A stretch of DNA of 64,000 bases from Paracyclopina nana (GCA_019096065.1 JAGUCH010000006.1:2252001-2316000), one strand, 5' to 3'. Positions 10,985-25,673 are shown, counted from the stretch's first letter. Notes: generated by a model from the sequence alone, not told the origin. A program made the numbers and translations.

Positions 10985-11028
10985 AGAGGGCGCTCAAACA
11001 CTCGACTGCCTGTTTTGTGGCGCCCTCT
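10985..11028. promoter_or_regulatory. Inverted pair of AGAGGGCGC motifs (possible CTCF-type site)
   Basis: AGAGGGCGCT at 10985-10994 and its near-perfect inverse GGCGCCCTCT at 11019-11028 are separated by 24 bp. The two arms can pair as a hairpin. Each also resembles the GGGCGC core of insect and vertebrate CTCF sites, arranged convergently, just beyond the end of the tenectin-like gene. Whether it is a binding site or a chance palindrome is open. Confidence 0.25.
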
Positions 11029-14000
11029 ATATAGCATAAAAGCAACTAGCCAAAAAACGAGACGGTGCATCTTGCCAATGATGAATGCGACTTTGATAAT
11101 CCAAGGCAATCTGTGTTTTTGCACTCATCAGATTTACATCTGTTTTGGCTGATCGATCATGAGGATTTTTATTGAGTGTGTCTACATTATTATTACTATT
11201 AGAAGGAAGAAAAAAACTCTTTCCAATCCATTACGGACCATGTGACATTTCTCCGATCCATCATTGAGTTGGGCCTGCTCAAGATGAGCAGGCAAGCACA
11301 AAAAAGGCCTGATCAGAATTAAATGGATGATGTCTCGGTTTTTTTCATGCGTTTTATATCGCATTTTGATTGCTGGCCTGGCAGCAATCTCTGGAGAACA
11401 TATTGATTGAGAACTCTTTTTTTCAGGCCAAATTCTAATAGCAGTAATTTTTGAGTTAGCTTTTTTATGTGGCACATCCATCCCAATAATCTGACAACAG
11501 GTCTGCTAAGGGACTGGCGAAATTGAGTCCTCTGCTACCATTTCATGATGGCCATAAAGTTTTATGTCTGGATATTTGCATAGGCAATATCATTCGACTG
11601 CCTGTTCTCCACTGTAGTAATATACTCCTCCTCCTCCTCATCCTACGTATATAAAGAGTGGAGAGAGAAAAAAGTCACACCTAGCTAGCTTGGCTCTTGC
11701 CAGAATTGAATTTTCACTGCCAATAAGAATAAATGCTGCAACAAAAAATCCAATTTAGCATGGAAGTAGAGAGAGCGTTTGCAGTTTCATCAAGCAAAAT
11801 ATGATGTGCTTCACATGCAGTCACAATTCTGCTGCCATTTGATCTCGGCAAAAGTACTTGTACAGCTGGGCGAGAGCAATAATGGCTTTTGGTCAAATAG
11901 ACCACATTCATTTTCATTTTTTAACTCTCTGGACTATTTCTCTGCTCACTGTTCATAAACGTGAAAGTGGACCAGACTGTTGGGTGTGAAAAGGATGATT
12001 TGTTTCCGCCAATATTTCGTGTGACATATATCCCTGCCTACCATGCAATGGCACTGTTGTCCTGTTCATGTTCACCCCAAACTACTACCGAAAATGCACT
12101 AAAGAATACCTCACGGAAAGGAGCAAAATTGACTTATGACAAGCGCCAGCTGATACAAGAAAAAGATCAACTATATGCGCATTTGAAAGTAAACAAATCT
12201 TATTTTGGCAATTCATGGGCCACATTTTAGACATTTTAGGCAAAATCAATGATTAGATTTTTTCGTGAAGAAAGCTAATTTTTCAGGAAAAAATGTTGAA
12301 AGAATGAAACAAAATAGCATTTGGCATTAAAAACGCAGCTCGGTCCCAAGCTAAACTCGTAGAGCGGCAGTCAGAAGCTAACTGACTTTTCCTTAAGATA
12401 GCTTTTTCCATTCTTAAAGGCATTCTTATTTCATGAACAAGTCATGCACAAAAAGGGGCTGTAAGTATGAACGTCTTTTGGTAACAGAGCACTAGTTTTT
12501 AGTGTGTGGAGTTGATAAAGTAGACTAGCGGATGTTGCCATTAGAAATGTCAATTATTTAACGAAGGCTTCATCAGATAAGCCTGAATTTCATGCATTCA
12601 TAATCATCATGGCAATTGTGAATTTGCTACTGGAGTTTTAATTAGCACAAAAACTTTTCAGTAATAATCAGCAGTGATCATCTGGAAGTCCGTTTCCTCA
12701 ATAAGCTAACCTATATGTAATAATGCATAATGTGACATTTCCCAAATTTCATTTGTTTTGCCCGAAACAAAAGCTATTCTAATGAATTCAAATCGATGAT
12801 TTTTAGAGAAAAAAAGTGCTGATGTTGCCCAACTTTTTATTCATAATTAAAATTAGCCGAGTGTTTTTTAATGTCTGAGAGACACTTCATTTTTTTTCTT
12901 AATGGTTTTCTTCCTTATCAATTAGGCTTTGTTTGCCAAATCTTAGTTCGTCATCAAACTAGCAGCAGCATATTTTTAAGCAGACAATGCCAACTACATT
13001 TGTTAACAATTTATTGTCCAAAAAGTATGGCAAGAAGGAAAATCGCGTTATCGTGAATCTCGAACATTTTTAATTAAAGGCATGGAAGAGAGGAAAGTTA
13101 TGGACAAGGGCGTTAGCTAATTCCGCGAAAAAAGTGCTGCCACATTACATTTTTTCTGCCAGAATTGAGCCATTGCCATTTTGTCACGAACTACTTTGAC
13201 TTTTGGGGGAGGAGGTTAGAGTAGAAGTAGGAGCATATTTTTCCTGTCCTCCTTTGTTTGAGCAGCACATACTTTTTTACGACATTTCTTTCCTGTTTCT
13301 CACACAAATGGCCACGAAAGAGGCAACTACTGCTATAATGGAAGAGCAAGTGACAAATAAATTCGTATTTGCCTTAATCACATTAGTGGAATCATTAAAA
13401 TGAGGCAAAAAAGTACTCTGGCAGTAATAATGGCTTTTGGAGGCATAATCAAAATAAGAATTAAAAGGTTTGCCCCGTGTAATTATATAACATAAGCATA
13501 ACGCAATTCGACCAAACAATGCAATGTTATGCAGCCAGATTTACCAGATTTTGGAAAACTTTTTTCTACCTTGCTTTGCGGTGCTTTGCAATTATCAAGT
13601 CAAATTAATCGTTTCAAAATGGAAAAGATAGACAAGAGGAAACTACTTTGACTCAAAAATAACTACCATGCATTTGTGAAGGGTTCGTATTTTTGGCTGC
13701 TGGCAAATTTTTTTGTCCAATAGTTTCTGCAAATGTCAAAACTGTCTCATTATCATTCGTGCAATGCTGCCGGTTTCCAGACAGGTTTGATCATAATTGC
13801 CACCTTGCCAATGCTTGTTTCTACTATTTTTTTCGGACTTGTGATTCCTAGCACCCCTCATCAGTCCATCATTGTTGTCAAGGGTTGAGAGATGAACGAC
13901 TGAATTTTTGCATGAGCCTGTCATACAGAAAATGCTTCACATTTTGCGAAATGTAATTGCGAAAATTGCAACGACACACAAAACCAACATTTCGAAAACG

Positions 14001-17000
14001 ATTTTTGAAGCATCTACTAAAGCAATACAAACTATTTCTTTATTTTGTAGGTTAAGAAAATGATGCCATTATGCTTGCAAAAAAGACAGGCATTGCCTTC
14101 TTTCGAAAATACATTTCCCTAACTGTATCACGTTTGTTCTACCAGAGAGAACTAAGAAAAGGGCGAATTTTGTGCCAAAACCTGAACAGAAAGAAATGAG
14201 CTACTCCAATGCAAATTAATAGCAAGCTAGTAGCTCAATTCTCTGAAAGAGCAGAAATAATCCTTACATTCTTAGGGCTCATATTGTCCATTTTCAAGAA
14301 AATAATCCTTCTGCAAGTTCGGCTAAGGAATACTTAAACAAAATTCAGCCAGTTTGGGCCGAACTTACAAAATGTGAAGCAAAAAAATTTTATTTTTTTT
14401 TAAAAAAACAGGAAAAAGAGCAGTTCATGGAGAACTTGTAGTGCAACAGAGGCGGTAGATCTGGAAACGGCAAAAAGTTGCGGCAAAATTATGCGAAAAT
14501 GGGATCACGTTGCCAAATTCGTAGGTGTCAGTCAACGGTCCATTTGTAGATGGTGGTGGGTTGAGTGAGAAATGTGACATGATAGATTGCATGACATTTG
14601 CATGCAGCACGCGAACAAACAAGCAAACAAAACAAACATTTAATATCACCGACTGTGTCAATCAAAGCCTTGTTAGTGAAAACTGCAATATTGCAACAAA
14701 GAGCCTAGACCAAAAGTTCCAAGGCAAAACAGCTCCTTTGGAAGAAAAGGAAGAAAAAAAGTGGCACAGACAGAGGAGAGGGAAAAAATTAATGGCACTT
14801 TTTTACTTGTCTAAGCATAGCTATTGAATTATGGCAGGCCAAGAAAATGACAACAACAAAGATTTGTTTGATTTGTGCTATTGGAGTTGAGAGGGAAAAT
14901 TACACAGCGATTGCGTAGATCTATCATTGACGATCATTAAATCGGTTCCTGTGAATTTCCGACTGATTAATGACACATTTCCCTAAAAAAGCTACCTTTA
15001 AATTTTTCGGAAAAAGTGCTACTACTCAAATGAGCCGTAAACTCATTAATCAGCCTTTGAAAAATTGACATTTGTCAACCAAGAGTAGTAAAAACAATTC
15101 CACTACATTTGGATGCATTGAAGAGCTGAAAACAACAATTACAACCATACGCACAGCAATTACGATGCAATTAAGTCATTCAGTCAACTGGCAACCCTTT
15201 TGGATAATTCTGTAATAACGATCTTCAAAATGCCAGTAGTAATGATATCTTTTTCATTGGTCGATGCTCTAATTTGTCGTCAAAGGTGCGTCGACAGCAG
15301 CAATGACGACGACTAAATTTAGTTATAGCTAAGGGCAATCCTTTGAACTAATTTGGTCGTGATCAGGCGTTTCCTGGACTGAATGAACATCATCGTTGTA
15401 AATCAAAGTTTGACATCTGAAAAAACGACTAGACATTAATTATGAAAACAATTCGACCATGAAGCAGCAAACGTACGTGGAGGCAAAAGTTGGAATAACT
15501 GCTGACCAAAATTGAAGAAATAGCACTTCTTCTAGAATGACCATCAAGAATTCGCAATTATTGCATGGGGATTGTAAAACGACAAAATCCACAGCCAACT
15601 AATTTCCTTTGAATTGCAAATCTTCATTTATGGCCAAAAGAGGCAAAAAGGGGTTTCACTAATATTGATGGACAGCATAGAACATTCCTAGTAAAATATT
15701 TTGGTTGGCTTTAATTACCCACTCTTTTGCATCATTCCTGCAGCAGCAGCAGCAGCTCTTAGCTTTGGGCATTTCTGACAGGTACCAATTATGACGGGAC
15801 ACCCTGTATCATTAGGAAATATAAATCGACCCAAAAAATAACCTGCCACATATAGTGCAGTACCCTAAACCAAACAAGCCCAATGTAGACAGCCTTTTTT
15901 AAAGCACTACCTTTTTTGTAATTAATATTGCCATGGAACATCTGCAAGATATTCAAGCTTGTGGCCATCCTGTTCAATACCTACTATTTGTGTGCCATCT
16001 TCGCACTCATTAGCCGCAAAAGCCATAAATGTCTAGATGATTTTTCGCAATCATTCATCATAGGTATGGCCGCAAAATTGGGCCATAAAAATTTGCACTA
16101 AATTCCTGCTTTTAGCCAAAAACGTTGAGAGATCTACTTCTTCCACTTTAGTTGCCATTTTACTGGCTCATTCATGCTGTGAAATCTTTTAGTGACATTC
16201 ATTACTACGAAATCCATATAAGATGAAAAACTAAAAATCCATGCCTAATTGCTCACAGATCAATTATGTGGAAGCTTTCTCAAGTTGCTAGAACTATTAT
16301 GGCAGGTTTTTTCGCATACAAGCTTTCACTCTGTGCTTTTCAGCCATGCATAAAAGAGCATCATCCATGAGGAGAAGAAGTAATCGGAATAAAACTGACA
16401 TGCCAACCAACCTTAGGATCAATATGCTAAAAGGTTTTTTCACTAGAGCAAATTCCCAAATCGTCGAATATGTTAATCTTCTTGATGGGGAGCATCTCCT
16501 CGTACAGCATATCCATATAAAACCTCACGGACGCGACGGCGACGGAAAAGCTGTAGGGGCTTCTACATAAAATGCTCTCATTTTAGCGTAATTACGGATA
16601 AACATCAATTTCCCCTCGCGCGTGACAGGCTAAAAAATGAATAAAAAAATAAGGAAGACAACAGTGATGAATCGAGGCGGGAAAATGGCAGGATAGGGAA
16701 AGATTAAGAGGCAGAGCAGACGTTGTTGCAAAAGGCGGCCATTTTGAATGCCATTCACATTTTAGAGATCTGCGGTCGAAGGCGGGAACTCACAAATTGA
16801 ACCATCATCTTTGCCGCAATCAAATAAATAGTCGTGACCATTGGCACACAATGGGCAAAGCAAATCAGACTATAATAGTAATAATAATAATATAGAGAGA
16901 AAATTCCGGGACCACACATGCACGCGCAGCTTGATTTATATTACGATTCATCCGATCATTTTATTGCGAGCTGGGCAGGCCACAGCCTTCAACTTATTTA

Positions 17001-18904
17001 TGATGTTCATTAATTGACACGAGAAGCTCATAACACTCAAGTTGAGGCAGAAACCTTTCTTATACCACAAGAATAATCCAAGAACCCTCACAAAATTATT
17101 GAAAACTTCATTATTTCTGGAACCAAATGTGACAGATATTTGCGCTTTCGCAAAAAATCAGAGTGCCACGTGGGAAAGGAATTTTAGGCCATTTGTCACT
17201 TTTTCTGTATCATCTCCTTCTTCCTTATAAATTAAGCAGAGAAGAGCAGTAAAAAATTACATTGCAAAGTCGCGGATCCAATGACCAGTGTGGTCAATAT
17301 TGCTGAGTATTGTTTTTGGAAATAGAACATGGAGGTACCTTCATGTTCTACATTATTGCTATAGCATAAAAAGATATGTGGTGATCACGGCCACACAAGA
17401 CGAAATTGAAATAGAAGCCCTCATTGAAAAAAGGCGTAGCCTAACATATGACTCTCGATTCTGGCTCAAAAATGGATGGACCCTCATTAGAGCTATTAAT
17501 TTCCAATATGAGGCAAAAAATTCGAAAAGTCTCAATTAATTACACGAAGAGCCCTGGCCAAGATTGTACATTATGCTAGGTCATTTGCCAGATTTTTCAA
17601 GAGATTCAATTTGGTTAAAGGAAAAAAAGTCGTTCCAAAACAGCCAAATGTCAACGTGTGCTCTTTGGAGTTGTCTCTGGCCTCAGTATGGGGTCTCCTT
17701 CTTTTCTGCTAAGAAAGGCAACATGCATATGGATCTGAACAGATGAGGGTTGACCTAATTATGGTCTACTACACTGACTTCAAAAAGGTTCTTCAACAAA
17801 ACACTAAAATAATATAATGCGTTCCCATTCAGGCTGATGATAAGCAAAAGGTAAAAAGTAAAGTGAAGCTCAATACTCAAATATCTTCGTATACTTAGAC
17901 TTTTACCAATGCGGGCAAACATAGTAAAAAAGTTAATTTCAACTAAAATGTCCCCGTTTTACTTTTCCATAACTGCTAATTCCAGCAACGTTAACAGAAA
18001 ATTGAGCTTGGGAATAAAAATGTCCTTCAGATTAGCTAATGAATAGATCATATTAAAAGGCACAGCACGTTGATCTTGATGGGCTTTCGATGCTTTTTTG
18101 CGCTCCGTTTGAAACTGTCCAATAGTATAAATCTCCGGTCTGTGATCGCTATCACAACCCTTAAATTTTCAATCTGAGATCCCACCTCTCGATTACAGCC
18201 AGCCACTGAATAGGAAATCTCCAATAAAGCTGGCCATATTTCACTGATTCAACAAGTCCAACTTCAGAATGTGTCGTGAAACCTGATCAAAGCCATTCAT
18301 CGCAAAAACTTTTGATCCACCTCCTTCCATTTCGACGGCCGAGTGGAATGCTCGTAAAAACTGGAATATCATAAAATTCCTCGGCCAAAAGAATGACGAC
18401 ACTCTAAAAGTGACACTATTGTAGAAATACTCCTACAGGTGTCAAAGCACATTTAGCAGCCAAAAATACATCCCAGCAGTAAAAAGAGTGGATTCCAAAT
18501 GTGACAGATCAAAATACCCAGAGTTTTCAATTGATCGGCCACCTACTAATTTGTCGGCCTGGCCTGAGCACTTCCTTGAAAAAGCTAGGATTTCTAACAA
18601 TGCAACACAAAGCTTGGATTAATCGTGATAAAGCGTAAGCTTAATTAAGCTACTTTCGTTTTTCAGATCAAGTCTCAAGATCAGGGTATAACGACAATTT
18701 CCAATGACTTGCCAATCAATCTGGGAAACTAATTGAGATTTGTGGAGGGCAACAAAAGCACTTTTGAGACTCGGTCAACAAAGTGTATACTAAAATAAAA
18801 AGGTCCCACTACTACTGGTCTTTTTTTTTGTATTGTGATGAACATTTCTCACACCATATTGGTGATTACCGGGGATGACTTGCGAAATTCGCTCCCCATA
18901 ACAT
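11029..18904. other. Gene-poor intergenic DNA
   Basis: There is no exon I can support on either strand. The DNA is AT-rich with poly-A and poly-T runs (for example 14385-14410) and an AT-rich trinucleotide microsatellite at 16872-16894. All ORFs are short and without recognisable domains. Confidence 0.5.
16872..16894. repeat. (TAA)n-type microsatellite
   Basis: A short run of TAATAGTAATAATAATAAT in intergenic DNA. Confidence 0.8.
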
Positions 18905-19290
18905 AGCTCGTTCTCATATTGGTTAAGCAAGGCTCTTTGGAAGCGAATAACTCAGTAATCGCTGAGCTGATTGGAGCCAAACTTGGTAGGATTCTTCAGT
19001 AGGGCTCTCCACGGCTGTGTGCCAAATTTGGTTGAGATCCGAGGCCCCCAAACTGGAGGCCGTTCATAATGTGAAGCAAGGCAGCTTTGCTTAACATTTA
19101 TATTGGGAAAAATGACCTCCACTAATCAGCCTTCAATTCGGATGAATTTTGGCAAGAACAATCACTAGGGTCTGCTGACAAATCCTACCAAGTTTGGTGC
19201 CGATCGGCTCAGTAGGTGTTGAGATATGCGCCTCCAAAGAGCCTTGCTTAGCATTATATGAGCCTAGCTAGAAAAATATGAGAACGGGCT
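18905..19290. mobile_element. Fold-back MITE with long imperfect terminal inverted repeats
   Basis: This is a 386-bp element with no ORF. The left end AGCTCGTTCTCATATTGG matches the inverse of the right end (ATATGAGAACGGGCT). Further matching blocks follow inward: GGTTAAGCAAGGCTCTTTGG against CCAAAGAGCCTTGCTTAGC, and GCCAAACTTGGTAGGATT against the inverse of AATCCTACCAAGTTTGG. Terminal inverted repeats therefore extend imperfectly over roughly 100 bp at each side. A TA dinucleotide flanks both ends if the element proper begins at GCTCG, which suits a Tc1/mariner-type target duplication. It is non-autonomous; no transposase relative is in the window. Confidence 0.75.
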
Positions 19291-22200
19291 ATTTACTCCG
19301 ATGGCTTAAACCACACTACTACTGCTCGTTGATTATTGCCAGCTAGCTAATTTGCAAAACATATACAAAAGAAGTTCTCAAATAAAACTCTCTACTTCAC
19401 CCGCAAGATGGTGCTTTTCTGAGCTATCGCGCGCATCTTCCTGTGCTAAAACTTGCCAGTTTTCAGATTCTCCCAAGCTGATAATGTATGAACTTTTTCA
19501 AACCATCACCGCTTTTTTATTGAGCAATAATGCTGAGGTTTCGGTGTCTGAGCTTTCAATACATGATAATGCACCAAGGAGTGATTAATGATTTTCCACA
19601 ATAAAAGGCTTTGTGGAAAAAATGAACGACAGCTTCTTTTATTAAAAAGGGGTTTATATGGGTGTGAAACGAAATCAATTTCTGCCGCATCATTCCCCCT
19701 GCGGAATGTCGTGTGGCAGCCGCAGCAGTAGATTTTTTGTCAAAAATGACAAGTTTCTTGAGCTAAATTGGCGAAATTCCCACGAGTTGACAAGACGTAG
19801 TACGCTCTCTCTATACATACTCGATTATTCCCCAACTCTTTTTTTCAAGCGCCATATAAAAGCCGTTCAACCGATGCACGCATTAGAATTGACGATGCGA
19901 AAGGGAATTTCGACTTCTCTCATCTTGGGTGGCCTCAAATGATCGACTTTGATTTAATCACCTCAATTAACAGAGTAACGTCACCTTTTAATCATAGACC
20001 GGCCAATATATATTCGACTCAGCGCGCACCTGGAGCCAAAAAGCATGCTTAATGTTGCACTGAGTTCGGGGAGGATTTGGACGATTTCTCATCTTTGTTT
20101 TATCAGAGCTTTAGGCTCGTGATAAAAACCAGACCTCACAACTCTTTGTTCGATCTGCAGGCAAGAAGGGGATTAGGCACGGTCAATAAGCACCTGTCTT
20201 TGATTTTTATTGCAGCTCACACTTTCATTTCCATTCAGGTTTTTTGAATGTCTAAAATAACGCTAGCTCGCTGGCCGCCAAGAACAAAGGGAAATTTGTC
20301 GATTTGATTGGCAAATTTCCGGTGCGACTTGGACTTTTTCACTCATACGAACTCGCGACAATTTGTATAGGCTGAAATAGCTGCTCGACCCTTGAAAAGG
20401 TCATGGCGGCTCAAGCGAAGCTCTTGAAGTAAAAGCCTCCAATCAAGTGACACTTTGAACACCACTTCCTGTCAATTCTTAGATAGAATGACAATGATGA
20501 TGATGAGACCACCTTGGGTCTCCCGTCCCCAATAAAAAATTTCCCTGCTGCCTGAACAAAAGATTTCAATTTTGGCCAACGAAACTTTATCCCCGGGAGC
20601 ATTTGGGGGCAATAAAGAAGCATCAATTATATGTTATGGAGCAACCGGTTCTTTTTCCCCCGAAAATGGCTTCTTTTATGATGGAACTTTTGCTAACGGA
20701 TACATGATGAGCAATTTGTTCTACTGCATCTGGAACGTCATTAGGCTTGTCAATCAAATTCTTTAGCATGGATGTCCTGATGTGAGAGCAGCATTTTTTT
20801 TGCCCAGGGGTTCGTTAACGTACAGGAACAATTCCGAAGAAGAAAACTAATCTGACTTTTTGGGGGTGGGATTTTTTATCCTCCTGCTACTGCATGTTCG
20901 TGTTTATTCATGGGCTGATTAATGATGGCCGAGTGTGTTGACATAATTTCCGGTAGATCTTTTTTGTGCGCGTCCAATGCAGCAGCTCACCTCATAGTTA
21001 CTACACTTGAAGAAATTAATGATGAAAATGGTCTTTATGATCGGAATAGCAGGGGGTGTGAGAAGTGTGAACATCAGATCTCTCGGCCTCCTTTTGACTA
21101 CAGTCGTACAACTGCTATTAAGGTCAAATCACTCTAATGCTACTTTTCGATCATTTTTCAGCCCCCCGCTGACTTCGAATCGATCTACCCCCAGAAATAA
21201 AGACGTAGACATTTTCCACGTGGTTGCTACGCATGGAAAACAATGCTCTCTTGTGGTGGCCGATTGGAATTCATCTGACGTCGTTTTTTGCTCATTACTA
21301 GTCGAAATGAAGAAGACGATCAATCTAAGTTACGACAGAAATTCATCGTCGTGGGCTCGGTGAAGCTCGACAAATTCTATTAATTGTCACACTTCACCAA
21401 GTCGAAGCAGTCAAATTAAGGCTATTCTCGACGACTTCAAATCGAGAAGATCAATAACAATTTCCAACAATTTATTAGGAACTTTTTCCCAGCGCAGCGC
21501 AGCTCCTCGAAAATACTATCTACTGCAGCTATGCTCGTACTAAATCATTGACTTGATTTGATTTTTTCGAGAATTTATGATTATTGTCACCGGCGTCGTC
21601 GTCGAGCGCGGATTTTCCCACGAAAATTGATCTTTTTCTTGAACATCCAATTCCCATGATCGTCAAACGGGCATGAAAAAAACGCGAAGTAGTAAGCTGA
21701 GGAAGAAGAAGAAGGGGTAATGTCAAAAGTGTCAACTATGCAGACTCATAAAATGATGGCTTGGCTTCTTCCTAAAAAAGATCTCGCGAGGATTAAGTAG
21801 CTCAGAAGAGACTCTCATGAAAGATGAATGTAATGACATCACCCCTTTTTTGCCCATTCCAAATTTCTGTTTTATACCCAAGACGTTTTATCTATATCAG
21901 CACTTCCTCAAACGCGCACTAATTAGGCTCTGGCACAGCCTCTAGAGCTGAAGTGTTGCAAGTTTCACGTTCCCTCTATGAAAGTAATAAAACAGCTTTA
22001 TCAGCAGAAGATACTGAGCCTCAGAGTTTTCTTTCCACTTTCTCGCCTTGTTATTGTTAACTGCATTAAAAAAGCTTTTTACGAGCACAAAACTCAGCTC
22101 ACTCACTAGAGCTAATGAGCGCAAGTAAAGCTTTGAGTGCAATTGAGTAAGTGATTTCACTCCCCTCCATAATCTATAAATTGTCGCCATGCATTTAAAG

Positions 22201-23064
22201 CTCAGAGTAGTGCCAGATGTGTGTAACATTACACATTCCATGTAGTAGAAGTAGCATGTATACATAGAAGCTTGACTTTTTCCTACGCAGGCTGCTGTGT
22301 GTTGTTGCTCATGTCGCTGTTAGCTAAATTAATGATAAAAACTCGTCAATCTTTTGTGCCTGACTGAACGCTGTATAGCAAGGGTTATTGATATTCCACG
22401 CAAGATTGAACAACTTCAGAAAACCGCAGAAACATGAAGCTTCATTACGAGCAACATGATCTAATTATATACGCCTCGTTCTGTTCAAAACCAGAGAGGA
22501 AAATCCTGGCAAAATTTTATTTTTGGCAAGCTTTTATGATCAGCCATTAACACGTACATTTACGCCCCCTGGAAATGTGGGCTATGGTTTTGGCTCGCGA
22601 TTTTACTGCACTTTACCTTAGAAAACAAAGTCCATAATTAAATTGCTTTCTATGAAGGACCCAAACCATTCCGCAAAATAAAATTGAGAGCAAATCTGAG
22701 TTAATATTTAAACGTTCAGTCAAAACTTTTTTCCAAGCTAATCCGTCAAAAATTATGTATTTTTTTGAATGCATCATTAGCGGGCAAAGCGCGAGCCTTA
22801 AAAAGTTTGTTGGTGAAGTTCAGCGATCTCTTGACAAATCTTGGCAGATGAGCAGGTCCATCAGATATGAACTCCTATAAAGGAAGTCGTTAAGACTTCA
22901 TACTCGCTGAAGAGTTGCTAAAATTGACGTCGTAGCAGGCAACGAAGCTTCGCGCGCACATGCATTAAAAGTGCTTTTTTCGGTTTTCCAATTCATTTAC
23001 AGCTAATTTTCAGCTGGTTGTAAAGCCATTTCCTTTGTACAAGTTTGACAACAACCCCAAGTCG

Positions 23065-23082
23065 TCATCATCATCATCATCA
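23065..23082. repeat. (TCA)n microsatellite
   Basis: Six TCA-type units in tandem. Confidence 0.8.
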
Positions 23083-25544
23083 CTGCCAAAGCAATTGTCT
23101 ATCAACAATTACTACGGTCATTTACACGTCGACGAAGTTCATCTCACGACCGCACGATGCCCATAAAACAAGCCATGTTGCAGCAGCTCGCGCAATAAAT
23201 ATAGACAATTCCCAAATGGTGTGGCCCTACACAATGCGAAAGTACGCAATTATTTCGTACGTACAAAATTGCTTTACGATGCGATGAGAGGTTGCGCGCG
23301 TGAGCAAAGAGTTGCGACAATGATATGCTCGCGCATTCAAAATCGCTTTTGGCAGTTGTTCGTTTTCTGTGCAAAAAAAGGGAACGAGAGCTGCCACGGC
23401 TGCCAATCTTAATTTGGCTTTAATTTGGGAAAATCAGATCGCAGGCGCAAGTTGATTTTTTTGCACGCAACATCAGTTTGATTGGCAGCATCATTTCACT
23501 GGAAATGCCATATGCCAGCCATAAATTTTTCGCAATGAAATTCTTCTCCTTTGTTCATGACAGAATGACAACATCATTAGCACCATCTATTTTGGCGAAC
23601 GAAAGAAAATTGGTGGACATAAATCAAGAGCGAACCTCTTCATTGATGGCAAAATCTAATACTTGCTATAATTTACGGACCTGTGCTGCAGCTACCAAAG
23701 CAAAGCTAGGAAAAGCGTAATTATCGGAGGCAATCAAAGAAAAGTGTATGAAGAAAACTTTTTTCGGCCTCAGCAGCAGCAGAGAAAAGCCATCAGTCTT
23801 TTCCGTATGTGCGTGCATCAAATCCGGTATGCCATCATGATCAAACGTAGAGGCTTTTTTTCAATGTTTCTGGTGGGAGATCAATTCAACATGGCGGCAT
23901 TATTAATGATGCTCCCAATTTTTGGCATTTTTTGGCCACCCGCTGACCGGATCTTAATGCAGTCAAAAGATTCCACAGTGGCGCGGAACGCATTACTCTC
24001 TCTCTCTACTGCAAGTAGGGGGGATCTTTGGCAATTTTTCCACCATTTCATCATAGCAATAAACCACTTTTTGGGTAATGGCAACGATCTGTCATTGTTT
24101 TTGCCCCGATCGAAAAATGGCTACATTTACTACATAGCAGTCGCAGCTGGCCACAAATGAGCAAAAGCAACCGCTGGAACCACGGTCTGTTTTTCGCGCC
24201 ATTTTCTCTTCTGCGCCGAAAAAAGCCAGAGTGTGAAATTGGTCAAATTTTTGTGGACTCTTTTGTGAACGCGACGAAGGAATTCGAAAATTGATGATGA
24301 TTTCACAGGCGGACGAAATTCGCCCCCTGGACACAAAAGTCAGACTTTTTTGAGGTGTCATGATTGACACTTATTGATCTCATCAAAGACCACACGGAAA
24401 GCCGCGACGTTAAATTACAGACTTTTTAGACGATGATCTGTTATCATTTCTCTGCACGTTGCGTGTCTTCCAGATGTGAAATGACGATCGAAGCATCCGG
24501 TTCTTTAATCAGACAGACTCAGCACCGAATTCTTTGGTGGGGGCCACATTTAAGGTTCATCCCTTTGATGATCAGAAAAGTGCCCAAGCAACTAATAACA
24601 CCCGACAGGTTGTTCCTGACAAAGTGGTAAATTATGGCCTCTATAGATTGTGGCTTTGTCAGGGGAATTTTTCCACCGTTAACCTCCACAACATCAACAA
24701 CAAACGGCATTTTTTTACCACCAAAACGCGAGTATATGAAGAGATAATCTATGGGTTCTAAATTCTCTTTGACACCTTCTCTGCTCTGCGAGCCTTGTTT
24801 CGCGGGGGGTAGATTACATTGATTGGCCACACACTAAAAAGCCATATTGACTGCAATCTATTCATGCCAAAAGGCCATAAGACATTTTTGGACACCAATG
24901 GGATCTAATCATGAAGCAATTTCCACACAGCCTACAATACCTCTACAATAACTTTTTTCAATATGAAACTAGAGCACACATAAGAGAATGTCGAAAAATT
25001 AGCTCCAAGACTAGACCCTTATTCCCTATCACTTTAGCTGCAGGGGGTTTCGGAAAAAAGAAGATAAAGTGCTTATGTATTTATTGGCCATTACGTTTTC
25101 TGCCAGAGCTTCTTCAGCTGATGATGATGATCACCATCATCATGAAGTTGGCTGAGACAATTCATTATCCTCGTGAGCACAGCGGTCCAATTAGTCACAA
25201 ATCAAACGCTGGCTAAGCTACAATTTTGCCAAGTATCCACGATTCAAATCACATGTATTATCATTACTGCAAATGAAGCCCATCCGCAAAAGCTTGACAA
25301 TAACTAGATCGAGGTGTCAATTGCGCGCGCACCTGGGAAAAAGGAAACTTGATTGAGGAAAGCAAGTTGTGCCTCTCAGCTAATTACAGTCTAATATCTG
25401 GAACTGCACATGATTTAATGGCTCATAATGACACAGTATTGACTACTGATTTGATAGTGCAATGACTCCTCCATAAAGATCATAAATCAAACCGAATGCC
25501 ATTACAAATAGAGGCTGAAATTAAACGAGCACTTACCATCAACT

Positions 25545-25673
25545 TTAGTTTTTGTCTGCGAGTTTGCTGTCCAAATGAGCACTGCTGTTTTTGAAATGTA
25601 TTTCTGGGGACATCATGGCGATTTGCATGAGCTGCTCGAAAAAGTTGAGGATGACATCTTTCTTCCCGGCCAT
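25545..25673 (-). CDS. Small ORF, 42 codons, unrecognised
   Basis: On the minus strand an ATG (25673) with G at +4 opens a 42-codon frame starting MAGKKDVILNFFEQLMQIAM and ending in TAA. Its first 25 codons use many C- or G-ending codons (GTC, ATC, CTC, AAC, TTC, GAG, CAG), unlike the AT-rich surroundings. A TATAAAG lies about 25 bp upstream. A strong donor-like GTAAGT follows just 8 bp after the stop (minus strand, 25536-25531). It may be a micropeptide gene, the first exon of an unseen transcript, or chance. I recognise no family. Confidence 0.25.
   Translation of the reverse strand: MAGKKDVILNFFEQLMQIAMMSPEIHFKNSSAHLDSKLADKN

Noticed and set aside
23744..24160. 138-codon plus-strand ORF
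   Set aside because: It has no domain, no splice context and a composition typical of chance frames in this region.
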